From Lentimicrobium sp. (GTDB taxonomy: Bacteria > Bacteroidota > Bacteroidia > Bacteroidales > Lentimicrobiaceae): 42,440 nucleotides of DNA. The position numbers were made by a program, and so were the translations under genes. The DNA is taken from positions 1-42,440 of the forward strand of contig JANJXJ010000084.1 of NCBI GenBank assembly GCA_024709105.1, read 5' to 3'. The notes beneath the pieces were generated by a model. It had not been told where the DNA came from, searched no databases, and saw only the letters and a program-made list of their open reading frames with translations. Shown here piece after piece: positions 1-7,448 of this stretch. Numbering within the stretch: the stretch's first letter is position 1; each line of letters starts with the position of its first letter.

Positions 1-1
1 C

Positions 2-1249
2 GCATGTATGGTTTCCGACAATCTGGGATACATTCATAAGATAGAAGATGGTAACCATTCTATTGCAAATGGTTTTATGTACGACAGCATACTTGATCTG
101 CAATTTGTTAAACCAAACTTTGGCTTTCTTGCAGCCCACAACAGCGGGCTTTGGAAGTATAATGCCGGAGAGTGGGAAAACATCTTCAATCTTCCTGATC
201 ACACCATTCATGTTCTTGATTTCCAGAGTGAGGATTTTGGTTATTTTGGCGCATATGAGCACACTGAAATCTTTCCTTTCTGGCCCGAAACAAAACTTTT
301 CTCTTACAACAACGGAGTAATTACCCAAATTCCGGATCCTTATGCAGGTTCATTTATTACTTCTTTAAACATTATTGGGGAAGACCTGGTATATACACAC
401 ACCGATGTAATTTGTACTTATTCAAATGGCCTGATAACGACTGAAACTATAGCATATCCGGACAGTATTTCGGATTTAAAGTTTATGATGCCAATTCCCA
501 TAAATTCAAACAACAGGAACAATGAATGGGAAGCTGCCTGGATGAGCGTAAAACGCCACAACGATGCGGACAGTGGAGTAATCTTTTACAAATACTTTGT
601 TGACAATATCTGGCAGGAAGTTTATGCTACCAGCAGCGGCAACTTCAACGATCTGTGTATTTTTGACTACAATCAGGTAGTAGCGGTGGGCACCAATGGT
701 TTGATTGCTGTGTACGATGGCAGCAACTGGTCTGAGATCCAGCCGCTTACCAGCGAGGAATTGCTTTCGGTACATCTCGATGAGTTTATGAACGGCTGGG
801 CTGTGGGCAGAAACGGAGTTGTATTAAAATGCGAAGCAGGCATCTGGTCGGTTTTTGAAAGTCCGGTAAATGTTGATCTCAACGTTGTCTCTTTCTACGA
901 CAATACCCTTGGATTTATCGGGGGCAATGAAGGAGCAATGCTGTGTACCAATGAAAAACTGCCGGTTGCAAATTCGTATTTCCCGGTTGCCGGCAAACTA
1001 AATTCCCTGAAGATTTATCCGAACCCGGCCGGAGAAAGCTTTTCCGTTGAGATTGAGTCGCTTTCAGCCAATGGCAGACTGTCCGTTGCTGACGTAACAG
1101 GGCGGGTAGTAATGGAAATGTTTGTTGGTTCCGTTAGCCCTGGAGCCGGCGTAATAAATGTTCCGTCAGCCAATCTTTCAAAAGGAGTTTATCTGCTGAC
1201 CCTAATCAATGGCAATGAAATAAAGACCGGCAAGGTGGTGGTGAGATAA
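2..1249 (+). CDS. Secreted propeller-like protein with T9SS C-terminal sorting domain (5' end missing)
   Basis: This is the last ~415 codons of a larger gene. The frame is open to the left edge, so the first internal ATG (position 8) is probably not the start and no signal peptide is visible. The body has short repeated units rich in G, W and F, such as the stretch reading VAVGTNGLIAVYDGSNWSEI and the later GWAVGRNGVVLKCEAGIWSV. These resemble YCF48/BNR-type beta-propeller blades. The last ~80 residues form a typical type A T9SS sorting tail: an IYPNPAGESF start, a VADVTGRVV strand, an LSKGVYLLTL strand and a final GKVVVR. The product should be exported by Sec, cross the outer membrane through T9SS, and be released or surface-anchored. 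Its substrate or role cannot be read from the sequence. It converges on the next gene with only 2 bp between stops. Confidence 0.85.
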   Translation, partial: ACMVSDNLGYIHKIEDGNHSIANGFMYDSILDLQFVKPNFGFLAAHNSGLWKYNAGEWENIFNLPDHTIHVLDFQSEDFGYFGAYEHTEIFPFWPETKLFSYNNGVITQIPDPYAGSFITSLNIIGEDLVYTHTDVICTYSNGLITTETIAYPDSISDLKFMMPIPINSNNRNNEWEAAWMSVKRHNDADSGVIFYKYFVDNIWQEVYATSSGNFNDLCIFDYNQVVAVGTNGLIAVYDGSNWSEIQPLTSEELLSVHLDEFMNGWAVGRNGVVLKCEAGIWSVFESPVNVDLNVVSFYDNTLGFIGGNEGAMLCTNEKLPVANSYFPVAGKLNSLKIYPNPAGESFSVEIESLSANGRLSVADVTGRVVMEMFVGSVSPGAGVINVPSANLSKGVYLLTLINGNEIKTGKVVVR

Positions 1250-1251
1250 GG

Positions 1252-1857
1252 CTACCTCGAAGTAAACTCATTTTGCACCGTTAAATACCCCGGATATGCA
1301 ATGGTTTGCGAACCCACCGAAATATAAGGTTTGGCCTTAAGTGTTATGCGGGTGGGTTTATTACCTGCTCCGGCCAGGTTGAGCCCAAAGTTGGCAATGG
1401 CATCGGCACTCTTTCCTTTGAGCGCCTGTTTCAAATCAACGCCAATAGTCAGGGGAATAACAGCAGTGCCTCCGTTGGCCGGAATCTGAACGCGGTTATC
1501 GTTTACACCGCTCACCATTTCAATATCGTCAATCAGCAGGGTCCATTCCAGCCTGTTGAGTCCGGCAATGGCGGAATTTGGATTTTTGGCCTCTACATTT
1601 AAGGTAAAGTTCAACGGAAGGCTGCCTCCTGAAATTGCTGCCGTAGTAATTTTTGCTGCATCCATCACTTTCAGATCTGAAAGCTGCTTCACCTGCTGTA
1701 TGTTTACTCCGGCTAGCCTGAGCTGATCCACACTGCTCAGCCTGAACTCACACTTTGCAAGGGTAGCCATCTGCTGAACCTGATTCAACACATCACATGC
1801 CGTAAAAATCATGCCTGCAACCAAAAAAACTGTCAAAAACCGGAATCTGCTTTTCAT
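1252..1857 (-). CDS. LEA14-like (LEA type 2) lipoprotein
   Basis: A 201-residue protein. Its N-terminus is a lipoprotein signal: positive MKSRFR, a hydrophobic stretch, and a lipobox GMIFTAC, so Cys20 would be lipidated and the protein anchored in a membrane facing the periplasm. The mature part reads like an LEA14/WHy domain. It has a conserved early segment about leucine-rich beta strands, then VEAKNPNSAIAGLNRLEWTL, the familiar 'N-P-N-x-x-x-x-x-x-x-x-x-x-x-L' feature of this fold, followed by a strand pair ending in IPLTIGVDL. LEA14-like domains in bacteria are small beta-sandwich proteins of unclear function, often linked to envelope stress. Upstream lies typA with its own terminator, so this gene probably has its own promoter between 1858 and 1950. 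I did not find a convincing -7 box there. Confidence 0.75.
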   Translation of the reverse strand: MKSRFRFLTVFLVAGMIFTACDVLNQVQQMATLAKCEFRLSSVDQLRLAGVNIQQVKQLSDLKVMDAAKITTAAISGGSLPLNFTLNVEAKNPNSAIAGLNRLEWTLLIDDIEMVSGVNDNRVQIPANGGTAVIPLTIGVDLKQALKGKSADAIANFGLNLAGAGNKPTRITLKAKPYISVGSQTIAYPGYLTVQNEFTSR

Positions 1858-1948
1858 ACTTCAAAATTTTTATAAAATTACCTCAAATGCAGTTAACGCT
1901 AACAAATTTCAGGCCGCAATTGACAAATTAACTTTGACATCAGCTCAT

Positions 1949-1978
1949 TAAAAACCCCGGAAGAAATTTCCCGGGGTT
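1949..1978 (-). terminator. Rho-independent terminator of typA
   Basis: AACCCCGG (1953-1960) and CCGGGGTT (1971-1978) form a perfect 8-bp GC-rich stem with a 10-nt loop. Read on the minus strand, the hairpin is followed directly by a T-run (TTTTTAATG), which fits termination of leftward transcription about 95 bp beyond the typA stop. Confidence 0.8.
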
Positions 1979-2071
1979 AATTTAGCTTACAAATTACAAA
2001 TCAGGCTCTTAAAGTCGCTGTATCTCAGTTCGTTTTATCAGAAAGAGCCAATTCTCTGCTTGAATCAATTA

Positions 2072-3874
2072 TTAAAACTTGCCGGCACGTTTGCGTTCGT
2101 GCTCATCAAGAATAATTTTTCTAAGCCGGAGCGATCTGGGAGTAACTTCCAGATATTCATCCTTGCCGATGTATTCCATAGCTTCTTCAAGCGAGAATTT
2201 GATGGCCGGGGTAATAAATATTTTGTCGTCGGAACCCGAAGCCCTTACATTGGTAAGTTTTTTGGTTTTGGTAACATTTACCAGCAAATCGTCAGGCCTG
2301 ATGTGTTCGCCGATAATCTGTCCGGCATAAACATCTTCGTTGGGATGCACAAAGAAACTTCCCCTGTCCTGAAGTTTATCAATGGAATAGGCAATGGCTT
2401 GTCCGGTTTCCATGCTGATGAGCGAACCGTTTCTGCGTCCCTGTATATCTCCCTTCCATGGTTCGTAAGCAAGAAAACGATGTGCCATAATGGCTTCACC
2501 TTCGGTGGCTGTAAGCACATTGTTACGCAAACCTATAATTCCGCGCGAAGGGATTTTAAATTCAAGATGTATACGGTCGCCTTTGGTTTCGATGGTCACA
2601 ATTTCGCCTCTGCGCTGTGTTACCAGCTCTATCGCTTTGCCCGAAAACTCCTCAGGTACGTGAATGGTAAGCATTTCCACGGGCTCATGCTCAACTCCGT
2701 CAATCTTTTTAATAATTACCTGTGGCTGGCCAAGCTGAAGTTCATAACCTTCGCGGCGCATGGTTTCCACAAGAATTGACAAATGCAGGATTCCCCTTCC
2801 ATAAACCATGAGCGACTCCGGTGAATCGGTTTCAACCAGCCTCATCGCCAGGTTTTTCTCAATTTCCTTAAACAAGCGCTCACGCAAATGCCTCGATGTT
2901 ACGAACTTACCTTCGCGGCCATAAAAAGGCGAATTGTTTATGGTAAAAAGCATGCTCATGGTTGGCTCGTCAATGTGCATGGCCTTGAGCGCTTCAGGAA
3001 CTTCGAAGTCAGCAATGGTATCACCAATTTCAAAATCATCAATACCAAGAACTGCACAGATTTCGCCGGGCAAAACATCGGTTTTGATTTTTTCTTTGCC
3101 CAGTCCTTCAAAAGTAAAAAGTTCCTTGATTTTTGACTTGAATATTCTACCGTCCTGTTTAATCAGCGAAACATTCATACCACCCCTGAGCACTCCCCGT
3201 GAAAGCCTGCCTACTGCAATGCGGCCAACATACGATGAATAATCCAGCGAGGTAATCTGCATCTGGGTATTTCCTTCGGGGAAAACCGGAGCAGGAATAT
3301 ATTCAATAATGGTATCCAGCAGATAGGCAATGTCATCGGTCGGGGTTTTCCAGTCCGGACCCATCCAGCCTTCTTTTGATGATCCGAAAACGGTAGGAAA
3401 ATTAAGCTGATCTTCGGTGGCATCAAGGTTAAACATCAGTTCAAAAACCGATTCCTGAACACCTTCGGGGTCGCAATTGGGCTTATCTACCTTGTTGATC
3501 ACCACTATGGGTTTCAGATTTAGGCTGAGGGCTTTCTGCAAAACAAAACGGGTTTGGGGCATCGGACCCTCAAAGGCATCTACCAGCAGCAAAACTCCGT
3601 CGGCCATATTGAGCACACGTTCAACCTCACCGCCAAAGTCGCTGTGGCCGGGTGTATCAATAATATTGATTTTAAAACCTTTGTATCTGACCGATACATT
3701 TTTCGCCAGGATGGTAATTCCACGTTCCCGCTCCAGGTCGTTGCTGTCGAGGATCAATTCACCCATTTCCTGATTTTCCCTGAACAGTTTTACCTGATGC
3801 AAGATACGGTCAACCAGTGTGGTTTTGCCGTGGTCAACGTGTGCAATAATTGCTATATTCCTGATTTGCTGCAT
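2072..3874 (-). CDS. typA: Ribosome-associated translational GTPase TypA/BipA
   Basis: A 600-residue EF-G-like GTPase that acts on ribosome assembly or translation under stress and in the cold. The G motifs are all present: P-loop AHVDHGKTT, switch I RGITI, DTPGH, and NKVD for guanine recognition. After these come the EF-G domain II, III and V regions and the BipA-specific C-terminal domain (for example [17 protein letters not shown] and the final [10 protein letters not shown]-like segment). The start was placed at the ATG giving [10 protein letters not shown], which is the normal N-terminus of the family. An upstream in-frame ATG at 3922 would add 16 residues of atypical sequence and lies upstream of a good -7 box at 3910-3917, so it would not be transcribed from that promoter. 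Monocistronic, with the terminator at 1949-1978. Confidence 0.97.
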   Translation of the reverse strand: MQQIRNIAIIAHVDHGKTTLVDRILHQVKLFRENQEMGELILDSNDLERERGITILAKNVSVRYKGFKINIIDTPGHSDFGGEVERVLNMADGVLLLVDAFEGPMPQTRFVLQKALSLNLKPIVVINKVDKPNCDPEGVQESVFELMFNLDATEDQLNFPTVFGSSKEGWMGPDWKTPTDDIAYLLDTIIEYIPAPVFPEGNTQMQITSLDYSSYVGRIAVGRLSRGVLRGGMNVSLIKQDGRIFKSKIKELFTFEGLGKEKIKTDVLPGEICAVLGIDDFEIGDTIADFEVPEALKAMHIDEPTMSMLFTINNSPFYGREGKFVTSRHLRERLFKEIEKNLAMRLVETDSPESLMVYGRGILHLSILVETMRREGYELQLGQPQVIIKKIDGVEHEPVEMLTIHVPEEFSGKAIELVTQRRGEIVTIETKGDRIHLEFKIPSRGIIGLRNNVLTATEGEAIMAHRFLAYEPWKGDIQGRRNGSLISMETGQAIAYSIDKLQDRGSFFVHPNEDVYAGQIIGEHIRPDDLLVNVTKTKKLTNVRASGSDDKIFITPAIKFSLEEAMEYIGKDEYLEVTPRSLRLRKIILDEHERKRAGKF

Positions 3875-3909
3875 TTTAAACGATTTTTCTGATATTTTTT
3901 TTGGAAGTG

Positions 3910-3917
3910 CAAAGGTA
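3910..3917 (-). promoter_or_regulatory. Probable typA promoter -7 box
   Basis: The minus strand reads TACCTTTG, a perfect match to the Bacteroidota -7 consensus TAnnTTTG. No clear TTTG -33 partner is seen at the usual distance. Its position, ~35 bp before the ATG at 3874, supports the shorter typA start. Confidence 0.55.
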
Positions 3918-4077
3918 GGCATTAAAACAACACTTATTTATAATGAGTATAAACTTAACAGGAATTTCATTTGACGATCTGCCTAAAAGTGCTGTTAAAT
4001 AAGGGTTTCGACATATATACTTTTATAAATAAAACTTCCGGTGTAAAGAAATTTAATGGGTTAAACATTTATTTTCC

Positions 4078-4106
4078 GAAATTTGCACATTGCCATACAT
4101 AAATAC
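4078..4106 (+). promoter_or_regulatory. Promoter/operator region of the first Rrf2 gene
   Basis: GAAATTTG (4078-4085) resembles the -7 box TAnnTTTG with one mismatch in the first T. Starting 11 bp after its first base is ATTGCCATACATAAATAC (4089-4106). This matches the element before the second Rrf2 gene at 14 of 18 positions, at the identical offset. It ends 4 bp before the ATG, so a bound protein would block transcription start or early elongation. The operator role is inferred from position and repetition only. Confidence 0.5.
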
Positions 4107-4110
4107 CACA

Positions 4111-4512
4111 ATGTCGAGAATCATAACCATTTCCGAAGCTTCTTCCATTGCCATTCACAGCATGGTTTTGATAGCACAGTCTCATGACAGCCTGAATGTC
4201 ATTAAGATAGCTGAGCGCACCGGATCCTCAAAACATCATGTTGCCAAAATTTTGCAACGTTTGGTTAAAGAAGGCTTTCTCAACAGCAACCGTGGCCCTG
4301 CAGGTGGATTTTCGCTCAGAGTGCCCGCTGATCAGGTAAGCTTGCTCGATATTTATGAAACCATCGAAGGCAGACTCAGCGAAACCAGTTGCCCGCTCGA
4401 ACACCAGGTTTGCCCCTTCGACAAGTGCCTTATGGGTGGAATTGTGACAAAAATGACCCGCGAATTCAGAAATTATATGGGTAATGAGAAACTATCTGAT
4501 TATATAAAGTAA
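4111..4512 (+). CDS. Rrf2-family transcriptional regulator, copy 1
   Basis: A 133-residue winged-helix regulator. The recognition region (about 28-60) reads LNVIKIAERTGSSKHHVAKILQRLVKEG and is followed by the conserved wing RGPAGGFSL. Near the C-terminus are Cys94, Cys101 and Cys106 (C-x6-C-x4-C), positioned like the Fe-S ligands of IscR and NsrR, so a redox- or NO-sensitive cluster is likely but not proven. The start at 4111 gives MSRIITISEA, aligned with the second copy. An alternative TTG at 4090 would add 7 residues lying within the putative operator. It is a close paralogue of the next gene, arising from tandem duplication. Family members of this type near hcp often control nitrosative-stress genes; whether this is NsrR in function is an inference. 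Confidence 0.9.
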   Translation: MSRIITISEASSIAIHSMVLIAQSHDSLNVIKIAERTGSSKHHVAKILQRLVKEGFLNSNRGPAGGFSLRVPADQVSLLDIYETIEGRLSETSCPLEHQVCPFDKCLMGGIVTKMTREFRNYMGNEKLSDYIK

Positions 4513-4530
4513 CATTTTCCCACCTTATAC

Positions 4531-4545
4531 TACTGATTTTCAGTA
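4531..4545 (+). repeat. Small hairpin between the two Rrf2 genes
   Basis: TACTGA-TTT-TCAGTA, a perfect 6-bp stem with a 3-nt loop, lies 19 bp after the first rrf2 stop. It is AT-rich and followed by an A-run rather than a T-run on the plus strand, so it is a poor terminator. It may only be an RNA-end stabiliser. Confidence 0.3.
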
Positions 4546-4579
4546 AACTAAAAAATAATTGAAAATTTCTAAAAAAAAA

Positions 4580-4612
4580 TTTGGACGGTATATAAAAATG
4601 TATGTATATTTG
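4580..4612 (+). promoter_or_regulatory. Promoter of the second Rrf2 gene
   Basis: TTTG (4580-4583), a 21-bp spacer and TATATTTG (4605-4612) match the Bacteroidota primary sigma consensus at both boxes. Transcription should begin near 4619, inside the inverted repeat at 4609-4638. Confidence 0.75.
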
Positions 4613-4638
4613 CGTATTCAAATACCTAAATACGCAAA
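4609..4638 (+). promoter_or_regulatory. Perfect 10-10-10 inverted repeat, candidate Rrf2 operator
   Basis: TTTGCGTATT (4609-4618) and AATACGCAAA (4629-4638) are exact reverse complements separated by 10 bp. The left arm overlaps the -7 box and the predicted start site lies inside, the usual geometry for a repressor site. The inner sequence forms part of ATTCAAATACCTAAATAC (4616-4633), which recurs before hcp and before the first rrf2 gene. Autoregulation by the downstream Rrf2 protein is the simplest reading (inference). Confidence 0.6.
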
Positions 4639-4649
4639 CACAAAAACTG

Positions 4650-5048
4650 ATGGCAAAAGTGGTTCACATTTCCGAAGCAGCATCGCTGGCAGTGCACAGC
4701 ATGGCATTGATTGCGGGAAGCCGTGAGATGCTCAATGTCAATCAGATAGCCGATAAAACCAATGCCTCGCGAAACCATTTGGCCAAAGTGATGCAGATTC
4801 TGGTAAAAAACAACTACCTCGATTCGGTTCGCGGGCCCAAGGGTGGTTTCTCCTTAAAAGGTGATCCAACAAAAATTACCCTGCTCGAAATTTACGAACT
4901 GATCGAAGGATCGCTCGAACATCACTATTGTGGCATCGGCGATCAGAAATGTCCGTTCAAAACCTGTGTTTTTGGCGGACTGGCCGATAAATTCTCCCGC
5001 GAATTTGTTAATTATCTCAGAAGTACAACCCTGTCGAACCTTATTTAA
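4650..5048 (+). CDS. Rrf2-family transcriptional regulator, copy 2
   Basis: A 132-residue paralogue of the preceding gene, with the same layout: HTH around LNVNQIADKTNASRNHLAKV, wing RGPKGGFSL, and Cys94, Cys101, Cys106 with identical C-x6-C-x4-C spacing. The start at 4650 (MAKVVHISEA) matches the first copy; an upstream ATG at 4602 lies inside the promoter and is rejected. Unlike the first copy it has a strong promoter with a palindromic candidate operator. Only 9 bp separate its stop from the ferredoxin gene, so the two are co-transcribed. It probably carries an Fe-S cluster and senses NO or redox state (family inference). The conserved cysteines in both copies argue that both remain functional sensors. 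Confidence 0.9.
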   Translation: MAKVVHISEAASLAVHSMALIAGSREMLNVNQIADKTNASRNHLAKVMQILVKNNYLDSVRGPKGGFSLKGDPTKITLLEIYELIEGSLEHHYCGIGDQKCPFKTCVFGGLADKFSREFVNYLRSTTLSNLI

Positions 5049-5057
5049 TACAAACTG

Positions 5058-6002
5058 ATGAAAAGAACTATCATTAAAATTGATGAAGAACTCTGCAATG
5101 GTTGCGGTAATTGTGTACCTAATTGCCACGAGGGAGCGCTTCAAATTATTGACGGCAAAGCCAGGCTCATCAGCGACCTGTTTTGCGACGGACTCGGAGC
5201 CTGCATTGGCCACTGCCCCGAAGGCGCCATCACCATGGAAGAACGTGAAGCCGAACCTTACGATGAAATTAAGGTAATGGAACTGATGGTTACAAAAGGC
5301 CGGAATACCATTCTTGCCCATCTTGAGCATCTGCGCGACCACAATGAAACGGAACTGCTGAAACAAGCCATCAGCTATATAAAAGAAAATAACATTGACA
5401 TGAGCCCCGAGGGCGGTAAACAGCACAACCACCATCACCACAATCACCAGCATAGTTTTGCAGACATTGACGAAGCCAGGGCTGCAGTTTCAGCTAAACA
5501 GGCTGGCTGCGGCGGTGGCTGCCCGGGCTCAAAACCCATTGATTTCAACATTGACCTGAATAAGGTAAACGAAGCTGCCTCAAAAACTGCTCAAGAAACC
5601 ACTTCCACTGCCGATGCTCCTTCCGAACTCAGGCAATGGCCGGTGCAACTGCACCTGCTCAACCCGCAGGCAGGATATTTTAAGAATGCCGATGTAGTGC
5701 TTGCTGCAGATTGTGTGGCTTTTTCGATGGGTAATTTCCACAATCGTTTCCTGAAAGGCAAAACCCTTGCCATTGCCTGCCCCAAACTCGATTCGAACAA
5801 AGAATCCTACATTGAGAAACTCACCGATATGATTGCAAAAAGTAACATCAACACCCTTTCGGTTATTATGATGGAAGTTCCATGCTGCGGCGGTTTATTG
5901 CAAATGGCTCAGATGGCAAGGCAGAAGTCTGGCAAAAACATCCCCCTGAAAAAGGCAATTATTGGGGTGCAGGGCGAAGTTCTGAGTGAAGAATGGGTTT
6001 AA
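5058..6002 (+). CDS. Ferredoxin-like 4Fe-4S protein with His-rich linker
   Basis: A 314-residue cytoplasmic iron-sulfur protein. Residues 13-23 hold a full cluster motif C13-x2-C16-x2-C19-x3-C23. A second motif follows, C43-DGLGA-C49-x3-C53, in which the usual second cysteine is absent, a variant common in this ferredoxin subgroup. Residues 121-133 are a histidine-rich stretch (KQHNHHHHNHQHS), followed by a C151GGGC155 motif. The C-terminal half (~195-314) is a separate domain with C219, ACPK (C241) and VPCCGG (C276, C277). Together these suggest electron transfer plus metal or extra cluster binding. It is translationally close to the second rrf2 gene (9 bp) and precedes the barrel protein by 55 bp. 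It is a plausible electron donor for Hcp encoded two genes downstream (inference). Confidence 0.85.
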   Translation: MKRTIIKIDEELCNGCGNCVPNCHEGALQIIDGKARLISDLFCDGLGACIGHCPEGAITMEEREAEPYDEIKVMELMVTKGRNTILAHLEHLRDHNETELLKQAISYIKENNIDMSPEGGKQHNHHHHNHQHSFADIDEARAAVSAKQAGCGGGCPGSKPIDFNIDLNKVNEAASKTAQETTSTADAPSELRQWPVQLHLLNPQAGYFKNADVVLAADCVAFSMGNFHNRFLKGKTLAIACPKLDSNKESYIEKLTDMIAKSNINTLSVIMMEVPCCGGLLQMAQMARQKSGKNIPLKKAIIGVQGEVLSEEWV

Positions 6003-6057
6003 ACTGATTTATTAAATTCAAAATACTTTTCAAAGCCACACACAAACACAAAAAGTT

Positions 6058-7350
6058 ATGAACACAAAAATCAGGATTGCTTTTCTTGTTTCAATGTTTG
6101 CCATTCCTTTTATGGCATCGGCACAATTCATCATTGGCGGAGAATTAAGGCCCCGAGCCGAATACCGCCACGGGTTCAAATCGCCTGCCACGGCAGATAT
6201 GGATGCAGCTGCTTTTATTTCGCAGCGCAGCAGAATCAACATGGGATTTACCAACGACAAAATGAAGGTGGGTTTTAGTCTGCAGGATGTGAGAGTTTGG
6301 GGCGATGTTGCCCAGCTGAATCTTTCCGACAACAGTTTTTCGGTGCATGAAGCCTGGGGAGAGTACTTTTTCTCACCTTCCTTTTCGGTGAAAGCCGGAC
6401 GTATGGAGCTGGTTTACGATGATGCACGTATGCTTGGAAATGTAGATTGGGCGCAGCAGGGCCGCAGTCACGACATCGGACTCATCAAATACGAAAAAGG
6501 TGTATGGAAATTCCATGCCGGAATGGCTTACAATCAGGACAAAGAACAACTGAGCGGCAGGGTTTACACCGTTACCGGAAATTACAAAACCATGCAACTG
6601 CTCTGGACAAACTATAAAAAGGGCAATCTGAATGCCAGCCTGTTGTTCCTGAACAATGGTATGCAGGACTCCGAAGAAACTGGCGAAGAAGTAAGTTACA
6701 CCACACGATACGGACAGACTTTCGGGGGAACAGCAACTTATCAGCTGAATCCATTTACACTGAACGGTTCAGTTTACAAACAAACCGGAAAAGTTACCGG
6801 AAATAAAAAACTGGATGCTATCAATTTAGCCCTGAATGCAAAATGGGCCATCAATAAGCAGTGGAGTTTAACACCAGGGTTCGAATATCTTTCGGGCACC
6901 AGTCAGGCCGATGCTGCAACACCCGGCTTCAGCGAAAACAACAGCTTCAATCCGCTTTATGGCACCAATCACAAATTCAACGGGTTTATGGATTATTACT
7001 ACGTTGGTAATCACCTGAACAGTGTGGGACTTCAGAACATCTATTTTAAAGCAGGGTACTCAAAAAATAAATTTTCGGCAGGAGCCGACCTGCATTTGTT
7101 CAGTGCTGCAGCCGATATCATCAATCAGGAAAATCCGGCTGAAATCCTTGATAAAAATCTCGGCCAGGAGCTGGACCTCCATATCGCCTACAAACTGGCA
7201 GATGCAGTAATCCTGAACGCCGGTTACTCACAATATTTTGCTACTGAATCAACCGTTGCACTCAAGGGGGGAAGCACTTCAGAAACAAGCAACTGGGCCT
7301 GGGTTTCGGTAACTTTCAAGCCAGAATTCCTTAACACCGGAAAAAAATAA
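6058..7350 (+). CDS. Outer-membrane beta-barrel, alginate-export/porin-like
   Basis: A 430-residue exported protein with a clear Sec signal peptide ([22 protein letters not shown], cleavage before Q). The mature part begins with [17 protein letters not shown] and RSRINMGF, typical first strands of the alginate-export family of barrels, and continues with alternating hydrophobic/aromatic strands separated by polar loops to the end ([14 protein letters not shown]). It should form a channel in the outer membrane. The family name is historical. In anaerobic Bacteroidota such barrels are often seen near nitrite or nitrogen-oxide genes, and passage of a small anion such as nitrite is a guess. Its gene lies between the ferredoxin and hcp. 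A hairpin at 7361-7396 separates it from hcp. Confidence 0.75.
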   Translation: MNTKIRIAFLVSMFAIPFMASAQFIIGGELRPRAEYRHGFKSPATADMDAAAFISQRSRINMGFTNDKMKVGFSLQDVRVWGDVAQLNLSDNSFSVHEAWGEYFFSPSFSVKAGRMELVYDDARMLGNVDWAQQGRSHDIGLIKYEKGVWKFHAGMAYNQDKEQLSGRVYTVTGNYKTMQLLWTNYKKGNLNASLLFLNNGMQDSEETGEEVSYTTRYGQTFGGTATYQLNPFTLNGSVYKQTGKVTGNKKLDAINLALNAKWAINKQWSLTPGFEYLSGTSQADAATPGFSENNSFNPLYGTNHKFNGFMDYYYVGNHLNSVGLQNIYFKAGYSKNKFSAGADLHLFSAAADIINQENPAEILDKNLGQELDLHIAYKLADAVILNAGYSQYFATESTVALKGGSTSETSNWAWVSVTFKPEFLNTGKK

Positions 7351-7360
7351 AGCATCATTT

Positions 7361-7396
7361 ATGGCTAAAGAGATTTTCATATCTATATTTAGCCAT
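7361..7396 (+). repeat. 9-bp inverted repeat in the hcp leader
   Basis: ATGGCTAAA (7361-7369) and TTTAGCCAT (7388-7396) are exact reverse complements separated by 18 bp, with a further weak AGAT/ATCT pairing inside. It could end transcription of the barrel gene weakly (no T-run follows) or be a protein site, since its right arm overlaps the hcp -7-like box. Confidence 0.5.
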
Positions 7397-7412
7397 TCAA
7401 GTACCTAATAAT
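7384..7412 (+). promoter_or_regulatory. hcp promoter -7-like box with Rrf2-type motif
   Basis: TATATTTA (7384-7391) is one mismatch from TAnnTTTG. Exactly 11 bp after its first base comes ATTCAAGTACCTAATAAT (7395-7412), which shares its first 14 bases with the rrf2-copy-2 element except for one A/G change. No good -33 box is present, so the promoter may need activation or be weak. Confidence 0.55.
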
Positions 7413-7448
7413 CATTTTACTACACAAACACTAAAAATCACAAAAAAA

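Noticed and set aside
2060-2779. 239-codon frame opposite typA
   Set aside because: Antisense shadow of a strongly conserved GTPase gene, with no recognisable product.
3875-3922. Upstream typA start
   Set aside because: It adds a non-family N-terminus and lies upstream of the -7 box at 3910-3917; [10 protein letters not shown] is the family start.
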